DNA of 35,953 bases from Actinomycetes bacterium (GTDB lineage Bacteria; Actinomycetota; Actinomycetes; Mycobacteriales; Pseudonocardiaceae): NCBI GenBank assembly GCA_021793175.1, contig JAJYTH010000027.1, positions 1 to 35,953 of the forward strand, in the 5' to 3' direction. The position numbers and the translations under genes are program-made. This document shows positions 1-7,940 of this stretch, one piece after another (positions within the stretch are counted from its first letter, which is position 1; every line of letters begins with the position of its first letter). The notes under the pieces are model-generated. The model searched no databases and had not been told where the DNA came from. It saw only the letters and a program-made list of their open reading frames with translations.

Positions 1-533
1 TCATCGGTGAACGTCAATCCGTCGAACGACGCCCGCTGCACCGCGGCCCGCACGTGCGCCCGATCCGGCCCGACGACCTCGATCCGCGCCCCTGGGACTT
101 CCACCGGCTCCGTGAGGTCGCGTCGCAGCGGCGTCCACGGCGCGTCGGTCCTCCAGCCCTCCTCGGCCGACAGCTTTTGGACCACTGTGTCCATCGGAGC
201 TTCGACGGACACCCTCCCCTCGGGCAGGACACCACGTTCCGGCTCGACGATGTCCTCGACCAGCCGACGCGCCAGCTCCTCGTCCCCCTGAGCGTCCAGC
301 GCGATCGCCAACCGCAACAGCGTGGGACCGTCCAACAGCCCGACGGCGAGAATCCGCCCGTTCCGGCTCCAGGTACGGACCGCCGCGACCGTCGCCTCCG
401 CGCCGAACCGCCAGAACCAGCCCAAATCCCCCGGATGCAGTTGCCACGACGCCCCGTCGCCCTGCCACTCCCGCAGCACGCCCACGGCCTCGCTCAACCC
501 ATCGACTCCCGGCCTGCCCAGCACCATCGTCAT
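1..533 (-). CDS. GNAT-family N-acetyltransferase, 3' end cut by window edge
   Basis: The frame is open from an ATG at 533 to the window edge, giving 177 codons with no stop, so the C-terminus is missing. The protein reads as an N-terminal helical or linker part (residues 1-100) followed by a segment of the form PWTPLRRDL...EVPGARIEVVG...R, which is how the second acetyltransferase domain of many actinobacterial GNAT proteins begins. The acetyl-CoA binding motif (Q/RxxGxG/A) would lie outside the window. The start is uncertain: an ATG two codons downstream (527) is an alternative, and neither has a strong Shine-Dalgarno sequence. Third positions are mostly G or C and the opposite strand gives no coherent protein. 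The substrate cannot be told from this fragment. The call rests on general resemblance; a related acyltransferase is possible. Confidence 0.6.
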   Translation of the reverse strand, partial: MTMVLGRPGVDGLSEAVGVLREWQGDGASWQLHPGDLGWFWRFGAEATVAAVRTWSRNGRILAVGLLDGPTLLRLAIALDAQGDEELARRLVEDIVEPERGVLPEGRVSVEAPMDTVVQKLSAEEGWRTDAPWTPLRRDLTEPVEVPGARIEVVGPDRAHVRAAVQRASFDGLTFTD

Positions 534-647
534 GCCCCGATCACACACCACGGCACCGACCTTCCGCACCCGATTTCCGGTCGACGCAGCGCGCACGGCC
601 ACCCAGGACCGGATACAAAAAGAGGCAACGGGCTGGAGAAACAAACG

Positions 648-679
648 CGCGGGCCGATCGGAGTTCCGATCGGCCCGCG
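648..679 (-). terminator. Intrinsic terminator of the vanABK operon
   Basis: A perfect inverted repeat, CGCGGGCCGATCG at 648-660 and its complement at 667-679, can extend to a 15-bp stem. Read on the minus strand it is followed by TTTGTTT. It lies 22 nt beyond the stop of the MFS gene, so it probably ends the minus-strand operon. It could also stop leftward transcription from entering the acetyltransferase gene. Confidence 0.75.
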
Positions 680-700
680 TCCTGTGTTCCGGAAACCACC

Positions 701-2035
701 TCAGGCCGTGGCGGGTTCCTTCACTGCCGGGGCGGACTCCGGGTCGTGCCGGCGCAGTGCGACCAGGACGATCGCACAGGTCGCGACCACTACAGCGGCG
801 CCGACGTAGAGCTGGGTGGCCGTGGCCCCCGCGTCCTTGAGCATCCCCGCGATGGTCGGGGACAGGATGGCGCCGATCCGACCCATCCCGAGCGCCCAGC
901 CCATGCCGACACTGCGGACCTTGGAGGGATACAGCGGCGGCCCGACGGTGTACACGCCGGCGATGCAGCCGTTGATCAGCGCGCCGACGAGGACACCGAT
1001 CCCGAAGCCGAGCCACAGGATCGAGGTGCTCACGATGAAGACGATCATCATCGTGGCGGAGAGCAGCGAGAACCCGATCAGCACCACCCGCGGCGTACGC
1101 GCCCGAGCGGCGAGTCCGTAGAGCACCGAGCCGACGGTGCCGCCGATCGAGATCGCCATCCCGGCCGTGACCGCAGCGTCCTCCGAAAGCCCTTCCTCCA
1201 CCAACAGAGTGGGGGTCCAGCTGTTCACGAAGTAGAAGCCGAACATGATGGTGATGAAGGTGATCCAGAGCAGGACCGTGGGAGTGAGAAGCTGCTTCAG
1301 CCAACCCGAACCGATCTGCCCGGCCTTCTCCCGCGCGGAGGCCGCCCGGTCGAGGTCGCTCTGGCTGACGGGATCCATCCCCATCCGCGCCAAGGTCCGA
1401 TTGATCCTCTCCACGGCGCCCTTCGGACGACGCTGTTCGAGGAAGTCGACCGACTCGGGCAGAAGCAGCGCGATGACGACCAGTGAGAGCAGGGTCCCGA
1501 AACCGCCGACATAGAAGACGATCCGCCAGTCACCGCCCACCGCGGTCTTCGCGGCCAGGCTCGCCATGGTCGCGCCGATGCCGTATCCGGCGGTGTAGAT
1601 ACCGATGGCGAGCCCGCGGTTCTTCGTGTTCGAGAACTCGCTGGCGATCACGTTGGTGCTGGCCAACATGCCGCCCACGCCGATTCCGGTGAGGAGCCGG
1701 AAGAAGCCCATCACCGTCGCCGATGGGGACACCGCGGCGCCGAACATGCCGACCGTGCCGAGGACGTGGCTGATCAGCAGCAGCGGGCGGCGCCCGATCA
1801 GGTCGGCGAAGGGTGCGAGCAGCATCGACCCCATGGCCATTCCGATCAAACCGACCGAGACCAGCAGCCCGAATTGGGAGCCGTTCAGGTCGAACTCCTC
1901 GATCAGCGAGGGGCCGGTGAAGGCGACTGCCATGACGTCGAAGCCGTCGAGGCAGTTCATGACCGTGCAGAGCGCGATGATCAGCCATTGGTAGCCGGAC
2001 ATCGGCGCCGCACTGATGCGTTGCGTGATGTTCAT
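701..2035 (-). CDS. vanK: MFS aromatic acid/H+ symporter (AAHS family), VanK-like
   Basis: This 444-residue protein has the twelve-helix layout of the major facilitator superfamily. TM1 contains NCLDGFDVMAVAF; the DGFD motif marks the aromatic acid:proton symporter family (PcaK, BenK, VanK). The loop after TM2 reads FADLIGRRPLL, the MFS motif A. A central cytoplasmic loop (about 200-245) splits the two six-helix halves. It is the last gene of the minus-strand operon, 36 nt after the reductase gene. With an upstream VanA/VanB-type oxygenase pair it probably imports vanillate or a similar methoxylated benzoate. The order oxygenase-reductase-transporter with a PadR regulator matches my knowledge of the vanABK locus in Corynebacterium. 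The substrate is inferred from context; protocatechuate or benzoate uptake is possible. Confidence 0.85.
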   Translation of the reverse strand: MNITQRISAAPMSGYQWLIIALCTVMNCLDGFDVMAVAFTGPSLIEEFDLNGSQFGLLVSVGLIGMAMGSMLLAPFADLIGRRPLLLISHVLGTVGMFGAAVSPSATVMGFFRLLTGIGVGGMLASTNVIASEFSNTKNRGLAIGIYTAGYGIGATMASLAAKTAVGGDWRIVFYVGGFGTLLSLVVIALLLPESVDFLEQRRPKGAVERINRTLARMGMDPVSQSDLDRAASAREKAGQIGSGWLKQLLTPTVLLWITFITIMFGFYFVNSWTPTLLVEEGLSEDAAVTAGMAISIGGTVGSVLYGLAARARTPRVVLIGFSLLSATMMIVFIVSTSILWLGFGIGVLVGALINGCIAGVYTVGPPLYPSKVRSVGMGWALGMGRIGAILSPTIAGMLKDAGATATQLYVGAAVVVATCAIVLVALRRHDPESAPAVKEPATA

Positions 2036-2071
2036 GGGGCGTCCCAGAAGTGAGGGATCCGGTACGCCGGA

Positions 2072-3073
2072 TCAGGTGAGGTGGAGGGTGACGGTGGCGC
2101 GGTCGCCAGCACTGCCGGCCACCGCGCGGGAGACGCAGAGGCACAGGTTCGTGCAGCGCTGCTTCTGCGCTTCGCTGAGGAAGACATCGCGATGGTCGAT
2201 GGTGCCGTCCACCTCGACGACCTTGGCCAGACAAAGTCCGCACTCGCCCTTGCGGCAGTCCGAGAGCGTGTCGACCCCGGCTGCGTCCAGGGCGTCCAGG
2301 ATCGAGGTGTCGGACGCGACCACGACCTCACGGTCGAATTGGGGAAGGCGCACCAGGAACTCCTCGGCGCCGAACCGGCCGCTGGAACCGAAGGTTTCGA
2401 ACCTCAGATTGGTCTCCGGCAGCCCATGCTCGGTCCAATTCGCTCTGATCGCGTCCATCAGACCGATCGGGCCGCACATGTAGAGCTCTGTGGCGGCCGC
2501 GTTCGGTGCCGCGGCGATGTCGCCGACCAGGTCGGGCACCGACAACGGCGTTCCTTCGTCGTCGACGTGGACGCGGAGCCGGTCGCCGTGCTCGACGCTG
2601 AGCTCGTCGAGGTACGCCATCACCCGGCGACTGCGGCCGACGAACACGAGCTCGTAGTCGGCCCCCCGGCGGCGCAGCGCCGACGCCATCGCGACCAGCG
2701 CGGTGACGCCGATGCCGCCGGCGACCAGGACGTAACGACCGGCACCGACCGCGAGTGGGAAGTTCTGCAGTGGCCCGGTGACGGTGAGCTCGTCACCGAC
2801 GACCAATGCGTGCATCGCCTCCGAACCACCCCGGGAGTCGGGCGAGAGCTGCACGCTGAGCGTGAGCCGGCGTCCGCCGTCCTCGGACCGGACGATGGAG
2901 TAGGAACGGACCTGCCGTCGGCCGTGGATGCCCAGCTCGACGTCGACGTGCGTACCGGGGGCCGCGTGCTCGGGGTGTTCGATCTCCAGCACGATCCGGC
3001 GGACGCCGTCCGCCACGTAGTCGGCCTCGACGACTTGCCCGCGCTGCCAGCGGGACCGGGACTGAATCGCCAT
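2072..3073 (-). CDS. vanB: Vanillate O-demethylase-type reductase subunit (FMN/NAD/2Fe-2S)
   Basis: This 333-residue protein is a phthalate-dioxygenase-reductase-type electron carrier that passes NAD(P)H electrons to the Rieske oxygenase encoded upstream. Domain order is visible: an N-terminal flavin domain with RSYS at 56-59 (FMN binding), a nucleotide-binding domain with AGGIGVT near 118-124 and MCGP in the C-terminal half, then a plant-type ferredoxin domain. The ferredoxin cysteines are C273, C278 and C281, with the fourth at C311 or C313. The ATG at 3073 overlaps the stop of the oxygenase gene (TGATG), so the two are translationally coupled. A longer in-frame reading upstream is overlap with the oxygenase gene and is not used. 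Length is normal for VanB-like reductases. The exact substrate of the pair is inferred. Confidence 0.9.
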   Translation of the reverse strand: MAIQSRSRWQRGQVVEADYVADGVRRIVLEIEHPEHAAPGTHVDVELGIHGRRQVRSYSIVRSEDGGRRLTLSVQLSPDSRGGSEAMHALVVGDELTVTGPLQNFPLAVGAGRYVLVAGGIGVTALVAMASALRRRGADYELVFVGRSRRVMAYLDELSVEHGDRLRVHVDDEGTPLSVPDLVGDIAAAPNAAATELYMCGPIGLMDAIRANWTEHGLPETNLRFETFGSSGRFGAEEFLVRLPQFDREVVVASDTSILDALDAAGVDTLSDCRKGECGLCLAKVVEVDGTIDHRDVFLSEAQKQRCTNLCLCVSRAVAGSAGDRATVTLHLT

Positions 3074-4206
3074 CAGGCATCCCACCCGACCGCGGGAGCC
3101 GCCGACGGCCGCCCCTCGGCCGCCAGCATCCGCTCCAGGATCCGACGTACCCACATTCCGCCGGTGTCGATGTTGAGGCTGTAGAACTCGTGGTCGGGGT
3201 TGGCTTCGATCGCGCTCTGCTGGGCACGCAGCATGTCCTCGTCCTCGGCGAAGACACCGTGCACGCTTTGACGCAGCTGGGTGGTGATGGTCTGGCTGTC
3301 CAGGCGGTAGTTGCGCATGAACGCCCAGAAGTAGTGGCAGGTGCGGTGTGTCTCGGGGGTGATCGTGTTCATCACGTACCCGTTGACGCCCTGGCTGCGG
3401 TCGCCTTCGGGTGCGCCGGTGCCGGCCTTGGCGACTCCCACGTCGATGCAGATGGTGCTCGGCGCCTCGAACTTGATGATCTGCCAGCGGTCGACCTTGC
3501 CCTTAAAGCCCGGGAATTTGTCGCGCATGTTCTTCAACCAAAACGGCGGTGGGTCGATGTCGCGCATCCACCGGGTGACGGTGACGGTGCGGCTGTCGTG
3601 GACCACGTCGAACTCGGCCTCGGAGAGCTCTTCCTGGCCGATGCTCGAGGAGTGCACGAACTCTTCGTGGGTGAGGTCCATCAGGTTGTCGAGCACCAGC
3701 TGGTAGTTGCAGTCGGCGTGGATGGTCTCACCGTCACCGGCCCAAGCCGGGTCGTCCATCTGGTGCATGTCGGGCACGGTGGCGGGATCGGCTAGGTCGG
3801 GATCGCCCACCCACACCCAGACGTACCGGTAGCGCTCGACGACGGGATAGGAGGGAACCATCGCGCTCGGGTTGATCGTCTCCTGCGCGGGCATGGCGGT
3901 GCAGCGACCGGTCGAGTTGTAGCGCAGGCCGTGGTAAGGGCACTGCAGCTCATCGCCGAGGATCTTGCCCTTCGACAGCGGCGCGAGCCGGTGCCAGCAG
4001 GCGTCCGCGAGCGCGACGGCTCGGCCCTCGGTGTTGCGCCACAGCGCCAGCGGCACTCCGGCGACGGTGCGTGCCAGCGGCTTTTTGGCGGTGACCTCGT
4101 GGTCCCAGGCCGCGACGTACCAGGCGTTGCGGGGGTGGTTGAAGATCTTCGCGGCGGCGGTGGTCGGTGCGGCGGCTTCCATCGGTGGAGGGGTGGTCAA
4201 GGTCAT
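3073..4206 (-). CDS. vanA: Rieske aromatic O-demethylase oxygenase subunit, VanA-like
   Basis: This 377-residue Rieske non-heme iron oxygenase probably demethylates vanillate to protocatechuate and formaldehyde using electrons from VanB. The Rieske cluster ligands are C70-x-H72 and C89-x2-H92 (CWHR ... CPYHGL). The mononuclear iron site is DNLMDLTHEEFVH at 173-185, giving H180 and H185 with bridging D177. The start is the ATG at 4206, preceded on the minus strand by GGGAG at a spacing of 7 nt. Longer upstream starts would run through the regulatory region. It is first in the operon vanA-vanB-vanK and divergent from a PadR gene. Related enzymes act on other methoxybenzoates such as syringate or veratrate, so the substrate needs testing; the class is certain. 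Confidence 0.9.
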   Translation of the reverse strand: MTLTTPPPMEAAAPTTAAAKIFNHPRNAWYVAAWDHEVTAKKPLARTVAGVPLALWRNTEGRAVALADACWHRLAPLSKGKILGDELQCPYHGLRYNSTGRCTAMPAQETINPSAMVPSYPVVERYRYVWVWVGDPDLADPATVPDMHQMDDPAWAGDGETIHADCNYQLVLDNLMDLTHEEFVHSSSIGQEELSEAEFDVVHDSRTVTVTRWMRDIDPPPFWLKNMRDKFPGFKGKVDRWQIIKFEAPSTICIDVGVAKAGTGAPEGDRSQGVNGYVMNTITPETHRTCHYFWAFMRNYRLDSQTITTQLRQSVHGVFAEDEDMLRAQQSAIEANPDHEFYSLNIDTGGMWVRRILERMLAAEGRPSAAPAVGWDA

Positions 4207-4216
4207 GAGACAACTC

Positions 4217-4268
4217 CCTATGGAGATAGGCATCTGTAGCGCAGGCCACAAACTATCTATGGATATAG
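4217..4268. promoter_or_regulatory. Twin operator boxes in the vanA/padR intergenic region
   Basis: Two near-identical dyads occur between the divergent genes: CTATGGAGATAG at 4218-4229, within CCTATGGAGATAGG, and CTATGGATATAG at 4257-4268, within a 20-bp dyad AACTAT-N8-ATAGTT at 4251-4270. They are 39 bp apart. The first overlaps the Shine-Dalgarno sequence of vanA; the second lies about 45 bp before the regulator start. PadR proteins bind such short dyads, so these are the likely binding sites for the adjacent regulator. Binding is inferred. Confidence 0.6.
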
Positions 4269-4314
4269 TTAGTTGGCAAGAGCGGATAGCGTGATCGCTC
4301 CGGAGGGAGGGACC

Positions 4315-4899
4315 TTGTCGCTGCGGTATGCGCTGATCGCGCTGCTGACCGGTCGGCCGATGACCGGGTACGACATCTCGAAGAGCTTCAGCCGCTCGGT
4401 CGCGCACGTCTGGCACGCCCCGGACTCGCAGGTCTATCCCGAACTCAACCGGATGGAGCGCGACGGACTGCTCGACTCCGTCGAGGTGCCCTGGGGGAAG
4501 AAGGGGACCAAGAAGGAGTACCACGTCACCGAAGCAGGGCTCGCCGAGTTCCGGAGGTGGATGGAATCACCGCTGGTGCCGCAGCGACAGCGTGACCCCG
4601 CCTACCTGAAGGCGGCGTACTTCGACTTCGCCGACCCCGAGGCGGTGCGCGAGCAGCTGCGACAACAGCAGGCGTACTGGGAAGAGCACCTGGCGATGCT
4701 CGAGCGAACCCGGGCGACCCTCGTCGACCGCAGTCACCCCACCCTGGCGGCAAGGCTCACCAAGCTGAACGAGCGCGAGGCCGAACTGGCCGTCCGTTAC
4801 AAGATCTACGCCTACGACGGGCTGATCGCCCGCGCTCGCACCGAGCTGGCGTGGATCGAGGACGGTTTCACGCTGGTCGACGAGCTGCACGGCTCCTAA
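4315..4899 (+). CDS. vanR: PadR-family transcriptional regulator, VanR-like
   Basis: This 194-residue protein is a PadR regulator. The N-terminal winged helix begins SLRYALIALLTGRPMTGYDISKSF, the standard PadR opening, followed by the wing strand at GTKKEYHVTEAG. The C-terminal half (about 90-194) is a helical dimerisation domain of the PadR subfamily 2 type. I chose the TTG at 4315 because GGAGGGAGG lies just upstream; a GTG at 4291 would add eight residues and has no good ribosome site. It is divergent from vanABK with twin dyads in between, which suggests repression lifted by vanillate or a related phenolic acid. The effector is inferred from the PadR VanR of Corynebacterium. Confidence 0.85.
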   Translation: MSLRYALIALLTGRPMTGYDISKSFSRSVAHVWHAPDSQVYPELNRMERDGLLDSVEVPWGKKGTKKEYHVTEAGLAEFRRWMESPLVPQRQRDPAYLKAAYFDFADPEAVREQLRQQQAYWEEHLAMLERTRATLVDRSHPTLAARLTKLNEREAELAVRYKIYAYDGLIARARTELAWIEDGFTLVDELHGS

Positions 4900-5078
4900 A
4901 TCGAGGGGCTCCCGATTCGTCCGGAGACTTCCTCGCCGAAGTCGAAGCCACAGCTGGACCGCATCCCCGCCTTGACACCTGATCGCCCTGGCCCTCACGA
5001 CTCGAACTCCGTTTCGCGTGTGTTCGGGGGCCGTTTCGTGCGGTCACAGTGAATGCGCCGAGATACCGCGTCCCGTGA

Positions 5079-5950
5079 CCGTCTGAGCCTTCTGCCTTCG
5101 CGTTCGCCCTGGGCGCCCTCGTCCTCGCGTTCCTCACCGACCGGCTTGATCGCAAAGGCTATTGACGACGGGACTGCTCGTCTTCGCGCTGGCCAACCTG
5201 GCGGTGGCCCTCAGCGATGCGTTCACGCTCACGCTGATCCTGCTCATCGTGGCGGGACTGGCGGCGGCCGTCGTCTCGCCGACCTGTATGGCGATCGCGG
5301 GCATGGCGGCGCCCGAAGGCCGCAGCGGACGCTATCTCGCGGTGGTCACCGCGGGTCTCACGGTCGCCCTGTTCACCGGTGTGCCGTTCGGAGCTTTCCT
5401 CGGCCACGCCATCTCGTGGCGCGCGACGTTCGCTCTGATCGCCCTCGTGAGCGTGGTGGTGTTGGTGCTGTGCCACTTCATGGCTCCCGCCGTGCCGGGC
5501 GGCACCACCACCGGCCTTGGAGCCCGGCTGGCTCCGGTCCGCAACAGCCGAGTGCTATGCCTGGTCGTCGCCATGCTCCTGTCGGGTGCCGGCGGGCTGA
5601 TGTTCTACAACTACCTCGGTGGCCATCTTCACAGCCCAGCTGGACTCGTCGGCGTCTGGTCAATCTTTGCGTGGGCGCTGAGTCCCGTCATGCAGGCCGG
5701 CATCATGACCGCTTCACCCGACCAGCCGATGCTGGCGATGTCACTCGGCATCAGCGGTCTGTACGGGGGAAGCGCCGTGGGCGCCGCGATCGGTGGATAC
5801 CTGCTCGACCAGCACGGCCCATCGTCGATTCCGATCATGGGCACCGTTTTCCTGGCCATCGCCGTCGCGAGCGCCGTTCTGGGCACGCACCCCGTCACCA
5901 CGGTGACAAGCGATCCCGAACCAGTACCAGCGGAGAAACCAGCGGTCTGA
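5079..5950 (+). pseudogene. MFS efflux permease relic, 5'-truncated and frameshifted
   Basis: A continuous reading frame from a TTG at 5162 to 5950 encodes 262 residues of an AraJ-like (DHA1) MFS permease, with about eight hydrophobic helices and the segment RSGRYLAVVTAGL. The N-terminal helices are missing. The lost part continues in another frame just upstream: 5091-5162 reads AFAFALGALVLAF then LTDRLDRK, the end of TM2 plus motif A, then hits a stop at 5163. Upstream of a stop at 5076 the similarity ends. So the gene lacks its start and TM1 and has a frameshift near 5155-5162. It is unlikely to make a working transporter unless the TTG is used. No clear terminator or promoter was seen. A sequencing error would explain the shift but not the missing 5' end. 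Confidence 0.7.
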
Positions 5951-6482
5951 CACCGCGGGCAGAAACCGCGGAGCGCACCGAAAATGACGATGGACCGCCA
6001 TGGCTCGCCACACGCGACTCACGGCAACCACGTATTCCAGGAGAAGGTGACATCGGCTCATACTCCGCCACCATCAGGTGTCTGATTGCTCCTAATTGCT
6101 ATGAGCCAGCGGATACGATCAGTGAGACGACATCTCGACAGCATGCTCCAGCTTGTTGTGCGACACCGCTTGTTCACGCGCACCGTCTTCGCCCCTGCCA
6201 GTGATCCGTCCAAGTGCGACGTGAAATCCTCCTGTACGGTGTTCATACCCCAAATAAGTACAATTAGGACACTATTACCGTGTTCGATTCGGTCACCGCA
6301 GAGCACACGACGTACGTGCTCACTATGACGGTGGACCTTCGTCACGCGCTGGAGACCCACCGATGTCCACGCCCCTACCGGAGACCTCTCACGTTGCCGG
6401 TGCTCCGTCACCGGAGGATCGCTGTAGCCAGCGTTGCAGTACCCACCTATCGCGACGGTGGGAAGATGGGACGGTGGAGCGG
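5951..6482. other. Gene-poor stretch with a short AT-rich pocket
   Basis: No convincing gene is seen in these 532 bases. An AT-rich patch near 6240-6290 could hold promoters. On the plus strand a short frame at 6362 opens MSTPLPETSHVAGAPSPEDR after a GGAG but stops after 44 codons; it may be the start of a lost gene. Minus-strand frames across the patch resemble nothing I know. Confidence 0.4.
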
Positions 6483-6782
6483 TCAGAAGTCGCGTGACGT
6501 CTCAACACTGGCACCGCCGACGCGACGCAGATGGACCCGCCGGAACAAGCGGATACCGGGCCGCGCCGCGAGCTGGATACTTCCGAGCAGGAAGAACCAC
6601 GTACCGATGGTGGCAGTGGACTCCCAGAAGAACAGCACACTGCCCACCACGAACCACAGCGCGATGAGCAGGTCGTTGACGATGCTGATGATCTCGTAAC
6701 GTCGGCGCAGGATCAGCTCCTCGTGACCGAACGTCACCGTCAGCGTGCCCCGCCCATCGTCGGATTCGTGGATGTCCGGCAT
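6483..6782 (-). CDS. YrhK-like small membrane protein
   Basis: This 99-residue protein matches the YrhK-like pattern: a short soluble start, FGHEELILRRRYEIISIVND, a hydrophobic helix (LLIALWFVVGSVLFFW), an ESTATIGTW turn, a second helix (FFLLGSIQLAARPGIRL) and a basic tail with RRVHLRR. The family is small, two-helix and of unknown function. The ATG at 6782 is preceded by GTGGGG a few bases upstream; in-frame codons further upstream do not look coding. The tail is longer than I expect, and the surrounding DNA is worn, so expression is uncertain. No operon partner is apparent; the next minus-strand gene ends about 440 bases upstream. Confidence 0.65.
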   Translation of the reverse strand: MPDIHESDDGRGTLTVTFGHEELILRRRYEIISIVNDLLIALWFVVGSVLFFWESTATIGTWFFLLGSIQLAARPGIRLFRRVHLRRVGGASVETSRDF

Positions 6783-7222
6783 GACCCCACGGTGCCAGCG
6801 GTGGCCCACTGTCGCAGTACTACACGGGTGAACGCCCCGAGAGGACCGGCAACGCCACGATGACCACGTCACCAGCGACACCCGGCAGGGCGAATCGCCA
6901 TTGAGAAGCCCTCCGAGCAGGGCTGAGCAAGGCTGCCCCGCGCTCTGGCCCGGGCGACAGCACCGACGGCACGAACATCGCAGCCGGGGCCCGGACAGTT
7001 CCGCCAGAATATGAGCAGTACTACACCGGAACCAGTCGAGCGGACCACCGCCGCAGGCACAGGCATCACCCTGCACTTCGACTTCTCGCAGAACCAGGCG
7101 ACGACCGATGCGGCCCCGGCCGCACGCCCGCCTCCCTCGCCGCCCGATTGGCCAGCCGGGGGGGGCGAGCGTCGGCTCCGATGTCGGCACGAAGGTCGTT
7201 GATCCCGAGAAGCGACTTCGAC
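6783..7222. other. Gene-poor stretch between YrhK-like and VOC genes
   Basis: These 440 bases show no gene that I can support. A plus-strand frame from ATG 7011 (MSSTTPEPVERTTAAGTGIT..., 63 codons) is Thr/Ala/Pro-rich and ends after a run of eight G residues; it may be a gene fragment broken at that run. Minus-strand frames are Arg/Pro-rich and look non-coding. Confidence 0.4.
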
Positions 7223-7639
7223 TCAGGGGCAGCGGTCCTCAAGGACGCAGAACTCGCTGCCCTCCGGGCCGGCGAGTACGACCCAGCTTTCCTTACCACC
7301 CTGGCCGACATCGACGTGTCGAGCACCCAGATCCACCAGACGACGGACCTCTTCGTTCTGGTCCCTGTCGGTCGGGTTGATGTCGATGTGGAGCCTGTTC
7401 TTGACGGTCTTGCCCTCAGGAACACGGAGGAAGGTCAATCTCGGCGGCACCGGCCCAGAGCGATTCCTGCCCTCGGGCGTCGAAGGAGGCCCGATCACGG
7501 CAGCTTCGTCCTCTTCTTCCTGCATCTCGTAACCGAGGATCTCGTACCAGAACCGGGCGAGAGCGTGACCTCCCACAGACGTCTGCCTAACGCATCCGAA
7601 AAAAGACACTTCTTCAGACGATGAGGAAAATGACATCAC
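7223..7639 (-). CDS. VOC/glyoxalase-like protein with abnormal N-terminus
   Basis: The C-terminal three quarters fit the glyoxalase-like VOC pattern: HALARFWYEILGY, then RLTFLRVPEGKTVKNRLHID, a helix with EEVRRLVDLGARHVDVG, and the closing strand ESWVVLAGPEGSEFCVL. In this family HALARFW is normally preceded by a beta strand ending DCxDP; here it is preceded by a Ser-rich run and SFFGCVRQTSVGG, which does not fit. The first strand seems replaced or frameshifted, so the 138-residue product may not fold as a full VOC module. It may be a pseudogene in the same worn region as the MFS relic. Starts are uncertain; ATG at 7639 and the next codon are both available. Function is unknown; antibiotic-binding or dioxygenase roles occur in the superfamily. 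Confidence 0.55.
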   Translation of the reverse strand: MMSFSSSSEEVSFFGCVRQTSVGGHALARFWYEILGYEMQEEEDEAAVIGPPSTPEGRNRSGPVPPRLTFLRVPEGKTVKNRLHIDINPTDRDQNEEVRRLVDLGARHVDVGQGGKESWVVLAGPEGSEFCVLEDRCP

Positions 7640-7723
7640 ACACTTCGTCGAGAATCACCGACAATCATGGAGGCAAATCCCGATGAAGCGCCCCGGTGGA
7701 CCCTAGGACTTGAAACCAAGATA

Positions 7724-7740
7724 GTCGACAAATTGTCGAC
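7724..7740. promoter_or_regulatory. 17-bp palindrome, candidate operator
   Basis: GTCGACAAATTGTCGAC is a perfect palindrome with 8-bp arms around one base, in an AT-rich gene-free stretch (7640-7940). A related half-site, TTGTCGAT, follows at about 7757. It lies 85 bp upstream of the minus-strand VOC gene and 200 bp upstream of the LysR gene. It looks like an operator for a dimeric repressor; the protein that binds is unknown. The rest of 7640-7940 holds no gene. Confidence 0.45.
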
Positions 7741-7940
7741 CTCATCACGAAAAGCTTGTCGATAAAACCTTTAAATGACTAGAGTGCCGAGGCTGTCCTA
7801 AAAAACAACGAAATTCCGACTTGAGATAACCGCGAACCACGAGATGAACAATCAGACATCGATAAAGATCACAGAAAAACGGCCCGAATTACCCGCCAGC
7901 GGGAACCCGGCCCAGCCGTAGAGCCGATTCAGGAGCTACC

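Noticed and set aside
5053..6204. A 383-codon plus-strand open frame
   Set aside because: Arg/Ser/Pro-rich shadow of the MFS relic, which is in another frame and gives proper membrane helices.
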